NCBI RefSeq assembly: GCF_902804485.1 | Contig: NZ_CADCST010000071.1 | Span: 1 to 64,000, forward strand | Source: Flavobacterium collinsii | Lineage (GTDB): Bacteria; Bacteroidota; Bacteroidia; Flavobacteriales; Flavobacteriaceae | Length of the DNA: 64,000 nucleotides | Reading direction: 5' to 3' | Shown: one piece after another, positions 7,387-16,392 of the stretch | How positions within the stretch are numbered: position 1 is the stretch's first letter | Layout: every line of letters starts with the position of its first letter | Made by a program: the position numbers and the translations under genes | Notes under the pieces: model-generated | The model's input: the letters and a program-made list of their open reading frames with translations, nothing else | The model's database searches: none | What the model was told of the DNA's origin: nothing

Positions 7387-8169
7387 ATGAATATTGAAAC
7401 TATAAACAATAGCATTCAACCCCAAAAAGATCAACTATTACAACATTCATTATACAATAAAATCCAAAGCATTGATGATTTACATCGTTTTTTAGAAACT
7501 CATGTTTTTGCCGTTTGGGATTTCATGTCATTATTAAAAGCATTACAATCGAAACTTACCTGTACTTCTACCCCTTGGTTTGCTACAAAAAATCCGGAAA
7601 CAAGATACTTAATCAACGAAATTGTTCTGGCAGAAGAAACAGATTTAAGTATTGATGGAAAAAGACAAAGTCATTATGAAATGTATCTTGAAGCAATGGA
7701 AGATTGTGGTGCCGATACAAGCGGAATCAATACCTTTTTAGCTGAAGTAAATTCATTGCATAATATTTTTGTTGCCATAAAACAAAGCTCCTTACATCCT
7801 AATACAAAAGCTTTCTTAGATTTTACTTTTAGAGTGATTGAAGAAGGGAAACCGCATCAAATTGCAGCCGCGTTTACTTTTGGAAGAGAAGATTTAATTC
7901 CAAGTATGTTTACGGCAATCCTAAAGAACTTTCAGAAAAATCTTCCTGAAATAGATTTAAGTAAGCTTTTATACTATTTTGAAAGACATATAGAATTGGA
8001 TGCTGATGAGCATGGACCAATGGCCATGCAAATGATTTCTGATTTATGTGAAGATGACGCCCAAAAATGGAAAGAAGTGGAAGAAATTTCGATTCTGGCA
8101 TTAGAAAAACGTATCGGACTTTGGAACGCTATTGAAGAAGAAATTCTAATGAAAACGGAGATGGTCTAA
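7387..8169 (+). CDS. DUF3050 family protein, heme-oxygenase-like fold
   Basis: 260 residues, soluble, no signal peptide. Sequence fits the DUF3050 family: HSLYNKIQSIDDLHRFLETHVFAVWDFMSLLKALQ near the N terminus, then EIVLAEETD, YEMYLEAMEDCGAD and FERHIELDADEHGPMA. Conserved His, Glu and Asp residues in these helices resemble metal ligands of heme-oxygenase-like diiron proteins. The reaction is not known. It has its own promoter and is monocistronic, with the lipoprotein gene 67 bases downstream. Confidence 0.8.
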   Translation: MNIETINNSIQPQKDQLLQHSLYNKIQSIDDLHRFLETHVFAVWDFMSLLKALQSKLTCTSTPWFATKNPETRYLINEIVLAEETDLSIDGKRQSHYEMYLEAMEDCGADTSGINTFLAEVNSLHNIFVAIKQSSLHPNTKAFLDFTFRVIEEGKPHQIAAAFTFGREDLIPSMFTAILKNFQKNLPEIDLSKLLYYFERHIELDADEHGPMAMQMISDLCEDDAQKWKEVEEISILALEKRIGLWNAIEEEILMKTEMV

Positions 8170-8236
8170 AAACCAAAACAAGTTATTTAACGTAACTATT
8201 TGTTTAAAATGAGCCGAAACTTAATTTATCTAAGTT

Positions 8237-8965
8237 ATGAAACAATTCAAACAAATAGTTATTGTTATCCTTTCTATATTCCTCTTAAGCTGTAGTTCTG
8301 ACGAAACAGCTTCAGAAATTCCTGCCGCTCCAATTACTCCACTTACCGGTTCCATAAAATATTTGGCTTTAGGAGACAGCTATACCGTTGGGCAAAGTGT
8401 CTGCGAAACCTGCGGATTTCCTGAACAGCTAAAATCAAGTTTAAAGGCAATTTATCCGCAAGCCAGCTTTTCTTTAAAAATCATTGCAACCACCGGATGG
8501 ACGACGACTAATCTAATTTCGGCAATAAATACTCAAAATCCCGATCCTGTATACGATATCGTTACCCTTCTTATTGGAGTTAACAATCAGTATCAGGGAA
8601 AAAGCTTTTCGATCTATGAGAAAGAATTCCCAGAACTCGTAAACAAAGCAATTATTTTAGCAAAAGGGAATAAAAAAAGAGTAGTTGTTATCTCCATTCC
8701 TGATTATGCCTATACTCGTTTCGGTAAAGTACAAATGGAAGGAGAAGGCGAGAGAATTTCAAGCGAAATCAACCAATACAACTCCTTTGCCGAAAACTAC
8801 TGTAAACTCAACAATATTGTTTTTGTTTCGATAACCGATATTTCTCGTCAAGGTCTTGACAATCCTGATTTGGTGGCCACAGATGGCTTACATCCTTCAG
8901 CCAAAGCTTATACTTTATATGCAGAGCGTATTTTACCTAAGATAAGAGTCGCTTTAGAAGATTAA
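8237..8965 (+). CDS. SGNH/GDSL hydrolase lipoprotein
   Basis: 242 residues. Lipoprotein signal with lipobox LLSC (Cys19). SGNH blocks: ALGDSYT with nucleophile Ser48, LIGVNNQ as block III, and DGLHPSAKAY carrying the catalytic Asp and His. Family members are esterases or lipases that remove acyl or acetyl groups from lipids or glycans. The lipobox is followed by SSDE; export to the outer surface is possible but not certain. Two cysteines in SVCETCGFP could form a disulfide. Substrate unknown. Confidence 0.85.
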   Translation: MKQFKQIVIVILSIFLLSCSSDETASEIPAAPITPLTGSIKYLALGDSYTVGQSVCETCGFPEQLKSSLKAIYPQASFSLKIIATTGWTTTNLISAINTQNPDPVYDIVTLLIGVNNQYQGKSFSIYEKEFPELVNKAIILAKGNKKRVVVISIPDYAYTRFGKVQMEGEGERISSEINQYNSFAENYCKLNNIVFVSITDISRQGLDNPDLVATDGLHPSAKAYTLYAERILPKIRVALED

Positions 8966-9142
8966 TTATTTTGAGCTCTTCTGCAAAAAAATAACTCGGG
9001 CGGAGTATTCACCACATAATGCATCACTATGGAAAAGAACATCTACAAAGAGTCCGGAAAACTGTAATTGAAAAAATATCCTTAATTTTATCAAAAGTTA
9101 TTTTCTTACCAATCAAAAATGATCTCCTAAAATTGACTCTAA

Positions 9143-9160
9143 TTGATTGCACTCAATCAA
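9143..9160. promoter_or_regulatory. Palindrome upstream of the AraC-type regulator
   Basis: TTGATTG-N4-CAATCAA, centred about 20 bases before the ATG at 9172. Could be an operator or a small mRNA hairpin; no further support. Confidence 0.3.
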
Positions 9161-9171
9161 CTGTTTAAACC

Positions 9172-9999
9172 ATGCAGATTTCGCCATCAGAAGAATTAGC
9201 GCCTTATATTAAACATTATCTCTTTTTAGATCATAATGAAATGGCTGTACAAAAACTTCGTTTGTTTTCTGATGGTAATACCGGTATCGTATTTTCCTTA
9301 AAAGGTAAACTCAGTTCTGATTTTAATGATTCCAAGATAAAAAATCATTTACCTGATTCTTTTCTCTACGGACAGCTTAGCGGATTTAAAGACATTTATT
9401 CGAACAGTGCAATCACTTTAGTTATTGTTGTTTTTCAGCCAAACGGAATCCACCAACTGCTAGGAATTCCGGCTCATGAGTTTCTGGATTCTATTGTTTC
9501 TATTGACGACATTTTTGACAAAAACGGTTTGATTCTTCAGGAGAAATTATCTGAAAATTATACGATCCCAAAGAAAGTCAATCTTCTCAATCATTTTTTC
9601 AGTACTCACATTTCCAATAAAGGGGTTTCTCACCAATTAATCGTAGAAAGTGCGATTCATTTCATTACTGCCCACAAAGGAAGTTTTAATGTAAACCAAC
9701 TGGCTAAATATACTGGCTATACGGAAAGGCATCTGGAAAGGAAGTTTCAGGAATCTATCGGATTAAATCCAAAGAAATTTGGGAACATTATAAAACTGCA
9801 TCATTTTTTAAAATTATTAAAAGATAAAACTGCCGACACCAATCTCACAAGTATTTGCTACAATGCCGGATTTTCAGATCAGTCTCATCTGATCAAAGAA
9901 TTCAGAAAACATACGGGAATAACCCCAAAAGAATACCTAAACAATACCGGAAAGCTAACCAATAATCTTCTCAGAACCGCTCCGCCTATTGTTCTTTAA
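9172..9999 (+). CDS. AraC family transcriptional regulator
   Basis: 275 residues. The N-terminal half (ISPSEELAPYIKHYLFLDH ...) is the sensor domain common in small Bacteroidota AraC proteins. The C-terminal part (about 165-260) is a double helix-turn-helix with LAKYTGYTERHLERKFQ and the hallmark CYNAGFSDQSHLIKEFRKHTG-type segment. No membrane segments. The nitrilase gene starts 69 bases downstream on the same strand, with GNAT after it, so the regulator may control these genes. Ligand unknown. Confidence 0.88.
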   Translation: MQISPSEELAPYIKHYLFLDHNEMAVQKLRLFSDGNTGIVFSLKGKLSSDFNDSKIKNHLPDSFLYGQLSGFKDIYSNSAITLVIVVFQPNGIHQLLGIPAHEFLDSIVSIDDIFDKNGLILQEKLSENYTIPKKVNLLNHFFSTHISNKGVSHQLIVESAIHFITAHKGSFNVNQLAKYTGYTERHLERKFQESIGLNPKKFGNIIKLHHFLKLLKDKTADTNLTSICYNAGFSDQSHLIKEFRKHTGITPKEYLNNTGKLTNNLLRTAPPIVL

Positions 10000-10068
10000 A
10001 ATGTCGGTTTTATACAATTTTCAAAATAGGACTAGGGCTACTTTTGTCTCAAATCAATAGTATGCCTT

Positions 10069-11028
10069 ATGAAAAATCTAAAAATAGCCACCGCACAGTT
10101 TGAGAACAAAAGCGGTAACAAAAACTATAATTTAGCTGTAATTGAAAAACTTTCTCAACAGGCAGCAAGCCAGGGTTGTGATGTTATTTCGTTTCACGAG
10201 TGCTCTGTAACCGGCTATACCTTTGCGCGACATTTATCTAAAGAACAAATGTTAGACTTAGCAGAATTAATTCCGAGTGGAGAAAGCATCTTAAAATTGA
10301 CTGAAATTGCCCGAAACAATAATATTGTGATTCTGGCGGGGCTTTTTGAAAAAGACGAGAACAATAACTTATTCAAAGCTTATGTGTGTGTAGACCAAAA
10401 CGGTTTAGTCGCCAAATACCGAAAATTGCATCCGTTTATAAATCCGTACCTTACTCCGGGAGATCGTTACTGCATTTTTGAGATTAAAGGCTGGAAATGT
10501 GGAATCTTAATTTGTTACGACAACAATATTGTTGAGAATGTTCGTGCCACAGCTCTTTTAGGAGCAAAGATCATTTTCATGCCGCATGTTACGATGTGTA
10601 CTCCTTCTACCCGACCGGGTGCTGGTTTTGTTTCTCCGCAACTGTGGGAAAACCGTGAAGCCGATCCTACTTCTCTACGACTAGAATTTGACGGAATGAA
10701 AGGCAGAGACTGGTTAATGAAATGGTTGCCTGCAAGAGCCTACGACAATGCTATTTATGCCGTATTTTCGAACCCAATCGGTATGGATGATGATCAGCTG
10801 AAAAATGGCTGTTCGATGATTATTGATCCTTTTGGAGATATTCTGGCCGAATGCCGCTCTTTTGATGACTCTTTTACAACCGCGATACTAACTTCTGAAA
10901 AATGTACTCAGGCTGGTGGCAATCGTTACATAAAAGCAAGAAGACCAGAATTGTATCGGGATATTATTGGTCAGGAGCATCAATCCGAACAAAATGTGGT
11001 ATGGCTGGACGCTAATAAAAAAAGTTAA
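10069..11028 (+). CDS. Nitrilase-superfamily amidohydrolase
   Basis: 319 residues, carbon-nitrogen hydrolase fold. The catalytic Glu-Lys-Cys triad can be placed at Glu44 (SFHECSVTGY), Lys119 (YRKLHPF) and Cys149 (GILICYDNN). Family members hydrolyse amides or carbamoyl groups, occasionally nitriles. No signal peptide, so cytosolic. It sits between an AraC regulator and a GNAT acetyltransferase on one strand, a possible small catabolic or detoxification unit. Exact substrate cannot be read from sequence. Confidence 0.85.
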   Translation: MKNLKIATAQFENKSGNKNYNLAVIEKLSQQAASQGCDVISFHECSVTGYTFARHLSKEQMLDLAELIPSGESILKLTEIARNNNIVILAGLFEKDENNNLFKAYVCVDQNGLVAKYRKLHPFINPYLTPGDRYCIFEIKGWKCGILICYDNNIVENVRATALLGAKIIFMPHVTMCTPSTRPGAGFVSPQLWENREADPTSLRLEFDGMKGRDWLMKWLPARAYDNAIYAVFSNPIGMDDDQLKNGCSMIIDPFGDILAECRSFDDSFTTAILTSEKCTQAGGNRYIKARRPELYRDIIGQEHQSEQNVVWLDANKKS

Positions 11029-11108
11029 AACTGATGTTTCATGGGACTTTACGCTCCTTAAAGATTTATCTTTGAAGCATTCATTAATCTACAGCATACA
11101 ACCTAAGA

Positions 11109-11615
11109 ATGGAATTTTTTAAAACTACAAATGAAGATATCGATGCCGTTTTCGATCTTTACAATGCCGCTACATCTTATCAAAAAACAGTCAACAATAA
11201 AAGCTGGAGAGGTTTTGAAAGGACTCTTATCGAAAAAGAAATTGCCGAGAATCGTCATTTCGTCATCAAAGAAGGAGATGAAGTTGCCTGTACATTTGTG
11301 CTAACTTTTAACGATTTGATTATCTGGAAAGAAGCCAGTGCCGATCCTGCAGTTTATCTTCATCGTATTGCAACGAATCCAAAATTCAGAGGGCAATCGT
11401 ATGTCAAAAAAATCATTGCCTGGACCAAAGAATACGCCAAAGAGAACAACAAAGAATATATTCGTCTTGACACCCACAGCGGAAACGAAAGGATAAACAA
11501 CTATTACACCAGCTGTGGTTTCGAATACAAGGGTATCAGCTCCATCGAATGGACAAGCGAATTACCGGAGCATTATAAAGAAGGTTCTTTTAGTTTGTTT
11601 GAGATTAAGCTTTAG
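11109..11615 (+). CDS. GNAT family N-acetyltransferase
   Basis: 168 residues. Contains the acetyl-CoA-binding strand-loop-helix (HRIATNPKFRGQSYVKKIIAW, with RGQSYV in the pyrophosphate loop) and a C-terminal YYTSCGFEYKG block usual in GNATs. Substrate unknown. Third gene behind the AraC and nitrilase genes, 80 bases from the latter. Its last 24 bases and the bases just after the stop are duplicated at 12018-12045, beyond the next small gene. Confidence 0.85.
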   Translation: MEFFKTTNEDIDAVFDLYNAATSYQKTVNNKSWRGFERTLIEKEIAENRHFVIKEGDEVACTFVLTFNDLIIWKEASADPAVYLHRIATNPKFRGQSYVKKIIAWTKEYAKENNKEYIRLDTHSGNERINNYYTSCGFEYKGISSIEWTSELPEHYKEGSFSLFEIKL

Positions 11616-11619
11616 TTTA
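11592..11619 (+). repeat. Direct repeat copy 1: GNAT gene 3' end
   Basis: 28 bases spanning the GNAT stop codon match 12018-12045 at 25 of 28 positions, including an exact 16-base run ATTAAGCTTTAGTTTA. The pair brackets the small gene 11653-11967. Confidence 0.75.
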
Positions 11620-11652
11620 CTTACCTTCATTCATAAAATAAAATCTCAAGAA

Positions 11653-11967
11653 ATGGACAAGCATAGTTTTTTAATTAAAAATGTCTTTATCGGGCTTGAA
11701 AATCTTAACAATGGTTTTGATTCTGAATCAATATATTATTTCTCTGAAAATGATTTTGAAATAGTTCTCGATAGAGTAGAAAAACTTGGTGTTGAAATTT
11801 TAGGAATAGAACCTTGGAAAAATGGAGCATTTTATGATGTCATAACAAACGAGGACTTTAACTCTGATTTAAAATGGTATCGAAAAGCATTTATTAAATT
11901 TAAAGAAAGTGGAGAAAATCTCCAGTATGCTGCAAGTTATAAAATACCATCTGAATTATTAGTATAG
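11653..11967 (+). CDS. Small orphan protein between duplicated GNAT ends
   Basis: 104 residues with ATG at 11653. A longer in-frame extension to 11515 would run back through the GNAT gene in another frame and is unlikely. Soluble, acidic and aromatic, no recognised motif; the size and composition (GLENLNNGFDSESIYYF, EPWKNGAFYDVI) resemble immunity-type or hypothetical accessory proteins, but this is only an impression. It starts 37 bases after the GNAT stop and is followed by a hairpin and then a copy of the GNAT 3' end, so it looks like an inserted cassette. Confidence 0.6.
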   Translation: MDKHSFLIKNVFIGLENLNNGFDSESIYYFSENDFEIVLDRVEKLGVEILGIEPWKNGAFYDVITNEDFNSDLKWYRKAFIKFKESGENLQYAASYKIPSELLV

Positions 11968-11984
11968 ATACAATAACTTAAATA

Positions 11985-12014
11985 AACTCCTTGTAAACAA
12001 CATTACAAGGGGTT
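11985..12014. terminator. Hairpin after the orphan gene
   Basis: Stem AACTCCTTGTA / TACAAGGGGTT (11 bp, one G-T wobble) with an 8-base loop. No clear T-run follows, so it may be a weak terminator or an mRNA 3' stabiliser. Confidence 0.45.
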
Positions 12015-12017
12015 ATC

Positions 12018-12045
12018 AATTTGTTTAATATTAAGCTTTAGTTTA
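12018..12045 (+). repeat. Direct repeat copy 2: duplicated GNAT 3' end
   Basis: Second copy of the 28-base sequence at 11592-11619 (3 mismatches). It lies directly before the stop of the convergent operon at 12055 and has no coding role here. Confidence 0.75.
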
Positions 12046-12054
12046 AGTTTACTT

Positions 12055-13074
12055 TTACTTTTTAGATTTCCAGATAAAGCCGTCTAAAATATAGTGTGTA
12101 AATTGAGGCACACTCAGAAGCGGCACTAATAGAAACTGCCATCCTGAAAAATCGAAACGGCTCAACGTTATATTTTCATTCCAGACAAAAAACTCCCAGA
12201 GAAACTCTTCTGAAAAAGCAATTAACACTAATATGCCAATATAAATTAAAACGCCATTGTATCTCTTTAAATAAGTCAAAGCACCTATTTCTTTTCTACT
12301 CTTCCCATCAATTTCTTTAAAATACACTAAAGCCATATAAGGAATTCCGTGTGAAACCACATTTAGCAAAGTAAAAATAAGATCGTCGTTGAAATAAACA
12401 ATTCCGAAATACCACGAAAGCACAGTTCCTAAAATAATGCTGTTTTTAGGGATATTAAAGAATTTAGTTTTAACCGAAACGATTATAGTGCGAATAACAT
12501 AAAGAGATAGAATGGCAATATAAACCCAAAACAAAATTTCTAAGACGGTTTTATTTTCAAAACGAAAGAATTCATTTTCAACAAACCAATTGAACTTTCT
12601 TTCAGAAGAAAGAAACCAAAATAGCATTGGGTAAACTGTAGCAGCATAAATTGCCAGATTATTCATCCACACAGAAACTTTCGTTTTCTCCTCCTTACGC
12701 GCATACAATCGCATGAAACCATATTGCTGTCGAATAAAATGAAAAACAGCCACATAAGCCAGAAAAGACCAAAAAACTAAGCTCCCGAAAGAGAATAAAA
12801 CTAAGCCGGTAAGAAAACAAATAACAGGCAAAAGAATCAATCTTTTCCTGTCTTTTTGAAATTCACTTTTTACAAAATAGGTTTTAAATAAGGTGGCATA
12901 AACGTGTGCGACATCAATAAAAACAATTAGAAAAAGCCAGGTATAAAAAGAATAATTATTTTCGATCGAAGTGATATAGTTCTGAAAAACAAAAATAACT
13001 GCCAACACAAAAAATGAAGGGCCAATGATAAACAATGAGTCTGTTTTTGCTTTATGAATCCAGGGTTGTTCCAT
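12055..13074 (-). CDS. Polytopic membrane protein, last gene of the aminopropyl operon
   Basis: 339 residues with about eight to nine hydrophobic segments. Histidines recur near segment ends (DVAHVYAT, FHFIRQQYGF, VSHGIPYM, FTHYILDG), a pattern seen in membrane enzymes with metal centres, though no known desaturase or hydroxylase box set was matched. Its start overlaps the FAD oxidase gene by 23 bases, so it is translationally coupled as the last of seven genes. Function not recognised; it could be the membrane enzyme or transporter that uses the product made by the upstream genes. Confidence 0.8.
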   Translation of the reverse strand: MEQPWIHKAKTDSLFIIGPSFFVLAVIFVFQNYITSIENNYSFYTWLFLIVFIDVAHVYATLFKTYFVKSEFQKDRKRLILLPVICFLTGLVLFSFGSLVFWSFLAYVAVFHFIRQQYGFMRLYARKEEKTKVSVWMNNLAIYAATVYPMLFWFLSSERKFNWFVENEFFRFENKTVLEILFWVYIAILSLYVIRTIIVSVKTKFFNIPKNSIILGTVLSWYFGIVYFNDDLIFTLLNVVSHGIPYMALVYFKEIDGKSRKEIGALTYLKRYNGVLIYIGILVLIAFSEEFLWEFFVWNENITLSRFDFSGWQFLLVPLLSVPQFTHYILDGFIWKSKK

Positions 13075-14683
13075 CTAAAATTTTATTTACGGCATTAATT
13101 CCCTGATGAAAAGCTTCTTCAAAAATTGAAATTCCCGACAAATCGGAGTGAGCAAAATAGATTCGATTTTCGATACTCTGTGAAGCCTTCTCTTTTGCTT
13201 CTCCAAAAATAAAATCAGGCACCGGAGAAATCATTCCGTGCCCTAATAAAAAAACTTCCATTTCTTCGGTATCATTTTCAATATCCGGATGGGCAATTTT
13301 CAAATCATTAAAGACAACCTGTTTCCAATATCCTTTGTCTTTTTTATAAATTTCTTTGCGCATTTTCCTTAAATCTCCGGATGAAAAACTGTAATAATAC
13401 GTAACCACTTTTTTGTCCTGAATCTGATTTAACGTCTGATGTTGTGCGTAAACATAACCTAAGCCTTTTGCTTCATAAATTACGTTATCCCACGAAAGCG
13501 GGAAACTTAAATTGTCAGTCAAATTGTTTACAACTAAAGTCGCCAAAAGCCAAGGCGTGTAATGAAACTGTTTTGTAAATTGTTTTCGGTCTTTGATGAG
13601 ATATTGGTTTACAAACTGCGGTGTTGCCATAATAACTTTATCTGCTATTATTTCTATTGTTGTCTTTTTGACATCATCAAAAGCTTTAACAATAACTTTT
13701 TCTTTTTCAATTTTCACCTCGTAAACCAAATGGTTTTTCAGTGCTTTTTGCTCTGTATATTTCTTAAGATGCTGTGTCAATCTTGCATTTCCTTCCGGCC
13801 ATGTCAAAACACTATCCATTTTTTCTACAGCTGCATCTTGCTTTCTTCCGGCAAAGTAATGAATTCCTGCCCAGGCCGAAACAAAGGCAATTCCTAATCC
13901 AAAATCGTCCTTACAGCAATAATCAATATAATTAAACAAAGGTTCTGATTTGAAATTGTTCTCTTCAAACCATTGCTGCATTGTAATTTTATCCAATACT
14001 CTTGTTTTTTCATTTTTAGAAGAAAGAGAAAGAGGAATATCGAATAAGTACTTCTGATCTTCTCCTTTTGCAATTCGAAAGGCATCCATTTCTTTAAAGA
14101 AACGCAAAAATTCTTTATTTTCTTCCGGAGAGTTTCCTTCCTTTGGAACAACGCCTTCCTGCCAATTATTTTTATAAAACAACCGTTCATCCGGTGCAAA
14201 AGTCAGTTGTAATTCATCAAAAACAGGAAGTCCATTTTTATCGTAATCAAGAATAATTTTTTCTTCTTCAAGAAAACCGAGAAGTTCTTTATCATTAAAA
14301 TTTGGAAGCGGCAGATAATGCGCGCCCAAAGGGTATTTAGAATATTTATTCTCCCCATTAGAAGAGTTCCCTCCCAAATGATCTGCCATTTCAATCAATA
14401 AAAAATCTGAGATTCCTTTTTTATGAAACTGACGTGCAGCGCTCAAACCTGAGATTCCACCACCAATAATTAAATAAGGGATTTTTACTTGTTGCTGTGG
14501 TTTCGGAAAGTCCTTTATCCACAAACGATGTCCTAAAAGATGATTTGTTCCTGATAACCGAATCATCAGAACTGCTATTTTATCGGAGCAAAATTGTAAA
14601 AAAGGGATTAAAAGCAAAGATGCCGTAATTCCTTTTACGAAATTTCGTCTTCCTCTATTGCAATTTTCCCCATTCTTCATCAA
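13052..14683 (-). CDS. Tat-exported FAD-dependent amine oxidase-like protein
   Basis: 543 residues. The N terminus holds a twin-arginine signal (RRNFVKGITASLLLIPFLQF) that predicts export in folded form with FAD bound. Residues 70-110 are a Rossmann dinucleotide fold (YLIIGGGISGLSAARQF, then acidic IEMADHLGGNS). The C-terminal part (RIYFAHSDLSGISIFEEAFHQG) is the usual FAD-contact block of amine oxidases. The upstream gene encodes a membrane aminopropyltransferase and overlaps by 29 bases, so a polyamine or aminopropyl group is a natural guess for substrate. Ends overlapping the next gene. Confidence 0.85.
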   Translation of the reverse strand: MMKNGENCNRGRRNFVKGITASLLLIPFLQFCSDKIAVLMIRLSGTNHLLGHRLWIKDFPKPQQQVKIPYLIIGGGISGLSAARQFHKKGISDFLLIEMADHLGGNSSNGENKYSKYPLGAHYLPLPNFNDKELLGFLEEEKIILDYDKNGLPVFDELQLTFAPDERLFYKNNWQEGVVPKEGNSPEENKEFLRFFKEMDAFRIAKGEDQKYLFDIPLSLSSKNEKTRVLDKITMQQWFEENNFKSEPLFNYIDYCCKDDFGLGIAFVSAWAGIHYFAGRKQDAAVEKMDSVLTWPEGNARLTQHLKKYTEQKALKNHLVYEVKIEKEKVIVKAFDDVKKTTIEIIADKVIMATPQFVNQYLIKDRKQFTKQFHYTPWLLATLVVNNLTDNLSFPLSWDNVIYEAKGLGYVYAQHQTLNQIQDKKVVTYYYSFSSGDLRKMRKEIYKKDKGYWKQVVFNDLKIAHPDIENDTEEMEVFLLGHGMISPVPDFIFGEAKEKASQSIENRIYFAHSDLSGISIFEEAFHQGINAVNKILDGTTLDS

Positions 14684-16187
14684 AATAGCGTACTAAAATC
14701 TGGTTATCTAAACGATTGATTTCTACTTGACTAGAAATCATATCGTTAGTAAAATAATTAAATCTGTCAAATTGATAATTGTAGAATTTCAATCCCGGGC
14801 TTTTTCGGTTTACTTCATTAAAAGTAGTTCCAAAACCATTGATTGCGATGGTATATCCCCATTCTCCAAACGAAGGAACATATGCATGATAAGCATCAAC
14901 CTGCGGAAAAACCTGCATCACAGTTTTATTAATACACCAAAATGATTTTGGAGCAAAATAGGGTGAAGTAGTCTGAATCACAACTGCCGCATCCGGTTTT
15001 AAGATGTTTTTCATAGTTTGATAGAAATTCAGAGAATATAGCTTTCCTAAACTATAATTTGAAGGGTCAGGAAAATCTATAATCGCAACGTCAAACTTTT
15101 CGGTACAGCTTTTTGCCCAGATATAGGCATCGGTATTTACAACCGTAACTTTTGGATTGTTTAATGAATTTTGATTGAATTTTGTCAGAACCTTATTGAT
15201 TTTAAAAAGTTTGGTCATTCCTTCATCCAAATCGACTAAGGTCACTTTTTGGACTTCTTTGTATTTCAGTATTTCCCTAACCGCTAATCCGTCACCTCCT
15301 CCTAAAACTAGAACGTTTTTTACCTCTTTAGCTATTGACATTACTGGATGAACTAAGGCTTCATGGTAACGATATTCGTCTACAGAACTAAACTGGAGAT
15401 TGTTATTTAAATACAATCTGTAATCACTTTTATTGTGTGTTAAAACAATTCGCTGATAAGGAGTTGTACTAGTGTAAATTATATTTTCTCCATATAATTT
15501 TCCTTCTGAATAAGATAAAATAACATCTGAAAAAATAAAAACCGTAAGTAAGACTAAAAATGAAAAAATAGCTTTTACCTTTAAGAAGTAAGGCTTTTTT
15601 AATTCTTTAGTAAGCAAAAAGCACAACACAATGGCTATGCTAACATTGATCATTCCAAAGAAAAGAGACGTTCCCATTATCCCTAATTTTGGAACTAAAA
15701 CCAAAGGAAAAAGTATTGACGCCAACAGAGCCCCGATATAATCGAATGTAAATACATTAGAGACCAAATCTCTGAATTCGACTTTGTCTTTTAAAATATT
15801 CATCAAAAGTGGGATCTCTAATCCGACCAAAAAACCTGTTACAAAAACAAACAGATACAATATGAATTGAAAGGATTCGACACTTTCGAACAATAGAAAT
15901 AAAACTACCGAACTCAAACCGCCTATCAAACCAACCAAAATCTCGATTTCGACAAATGTATTGAGCAGGTTTTTGTGAAAAAACTTTGAAAAAAAGGAGC
16001 CAATACCCATCGAAAACAGGTAAACTCCAATTATAAATGAAAATTGTTTTACGGAATCGCCTAATAAATAACTTGCTAATGTTCCTGCGACAAGCTCATA
16101 AATAAGCCCGCAGGTCGCAATAATAAATACGGCAAACAGCAAAAGAAATTCAAACCTAAGAAACTTTTTACCCATGAATTGCCGCAC
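14655..16187 (-). CDS. Membrane-bound spermidine synthase-like aminopropyltransferase
   Basis: 510 residues as listed. A second ATG at 16175 (MGKKFLRFEF) gives 506 residues and a shorter overlap with DUF350, and may be the real start. About seven hydrophobic segments (residues 10-225) precede a soluble spermidine-synthase fold with LVLGGGDGLAVREIL (decarboxylated SAM site), VTLVDLD and VAIIDFPDPSN. It would transfer aminopropyl groups from decarboxylated AdoMet, supplied by the SpeD-like protein upstream, to an amine or other acceptor near the membrane. Full length for the membrane-fused family. Confidence 0.88.
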   Translation of the reverse strand: MRQFMGKKFLRFEFLLLFAVFIIATCGLIYELVAGTLASYLLGDSVKQFSFIIGVYLFSMGIGSFFSKFFHKNLLNTFVEIEILVGLIGGLSSVVLFLLFESVESFQFILYLFVFVTGFLVGLEIPLLMNILKDKVEFRDLVSNVFTFDYIGALLASILFPLVLVPKLGIMGTSLFFGMINVSIAIVLCFLLTKELKKPYFLKVKAIFSFLVLLTVFIFSDVILSYSEGKLYGENIIYTSTTPYQRIVLTHNKSDYRLYLNNNLQFSSVDEYRYHEALVHPVMSIAKEVKNVLVLGGGDGLAVREILKYKEVQKVTLVDLDEGMTKLFKINKVLTKFNQNSLNNPKVTVVNTDAYIWAKSCTEKFDVAIIDFPDPSNYSLGKLYSLNFYQTMKNILKPDAAVVIQTTSPYFAPKSFWCINKTVMQVFPQVDAYHAYVPSFGEWGYTIAINGFGTTFNEVNRKSPGLKFYNYQFDRFNYFTNDMISSQVEINRLDNQILVRYFDEEWGKLQ

Positions 16188-16383
16188 TAATGATCATCGA
16201 AATCCCGATGATGAATGCAGCCAGAACAATTGCAACGGCAACATTATTTTTCTCCCCAACTTCTTTCCAGGTGTTTTCAGGAGTGATTTTTTCGATAATT
16301 AAGTAAGCTGCCAATAAAATGATAATTCCTAAAAAAGAAAAAATGACTGAATTAACTACTGGTTGAACATGTATTAAATCCAT
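16168..16383 (-). CDS. DUF350 small membrane protein
   Basis: 71 residues, two hydrophobic helices (VIFSFLGIIILLAAYLII and AVAIVLAAFIIGISMIISAA) joined by a charged loop with EKITPENTWKEVGEKNN. Matches a single DUF350 unit with the conserved loop Glu and Asn. DUF350 is known to cluster with DUF4178 and spermidine-synthase-like genes. Overlaps the next gene start by 8 or 20 bases depending on that start. Probably a membrane component of the system; mechanism unknown. Confidence 0.85.
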   Translation of the reverse strand: MDLIHVQPVVNSVIFSFLGIIILLAAYLIIEKITPENTWKEVGEKNNVAVAIVLAAFIIGISMIISAAIHG

Positions 16384-16392
16384 AGTAAAATG

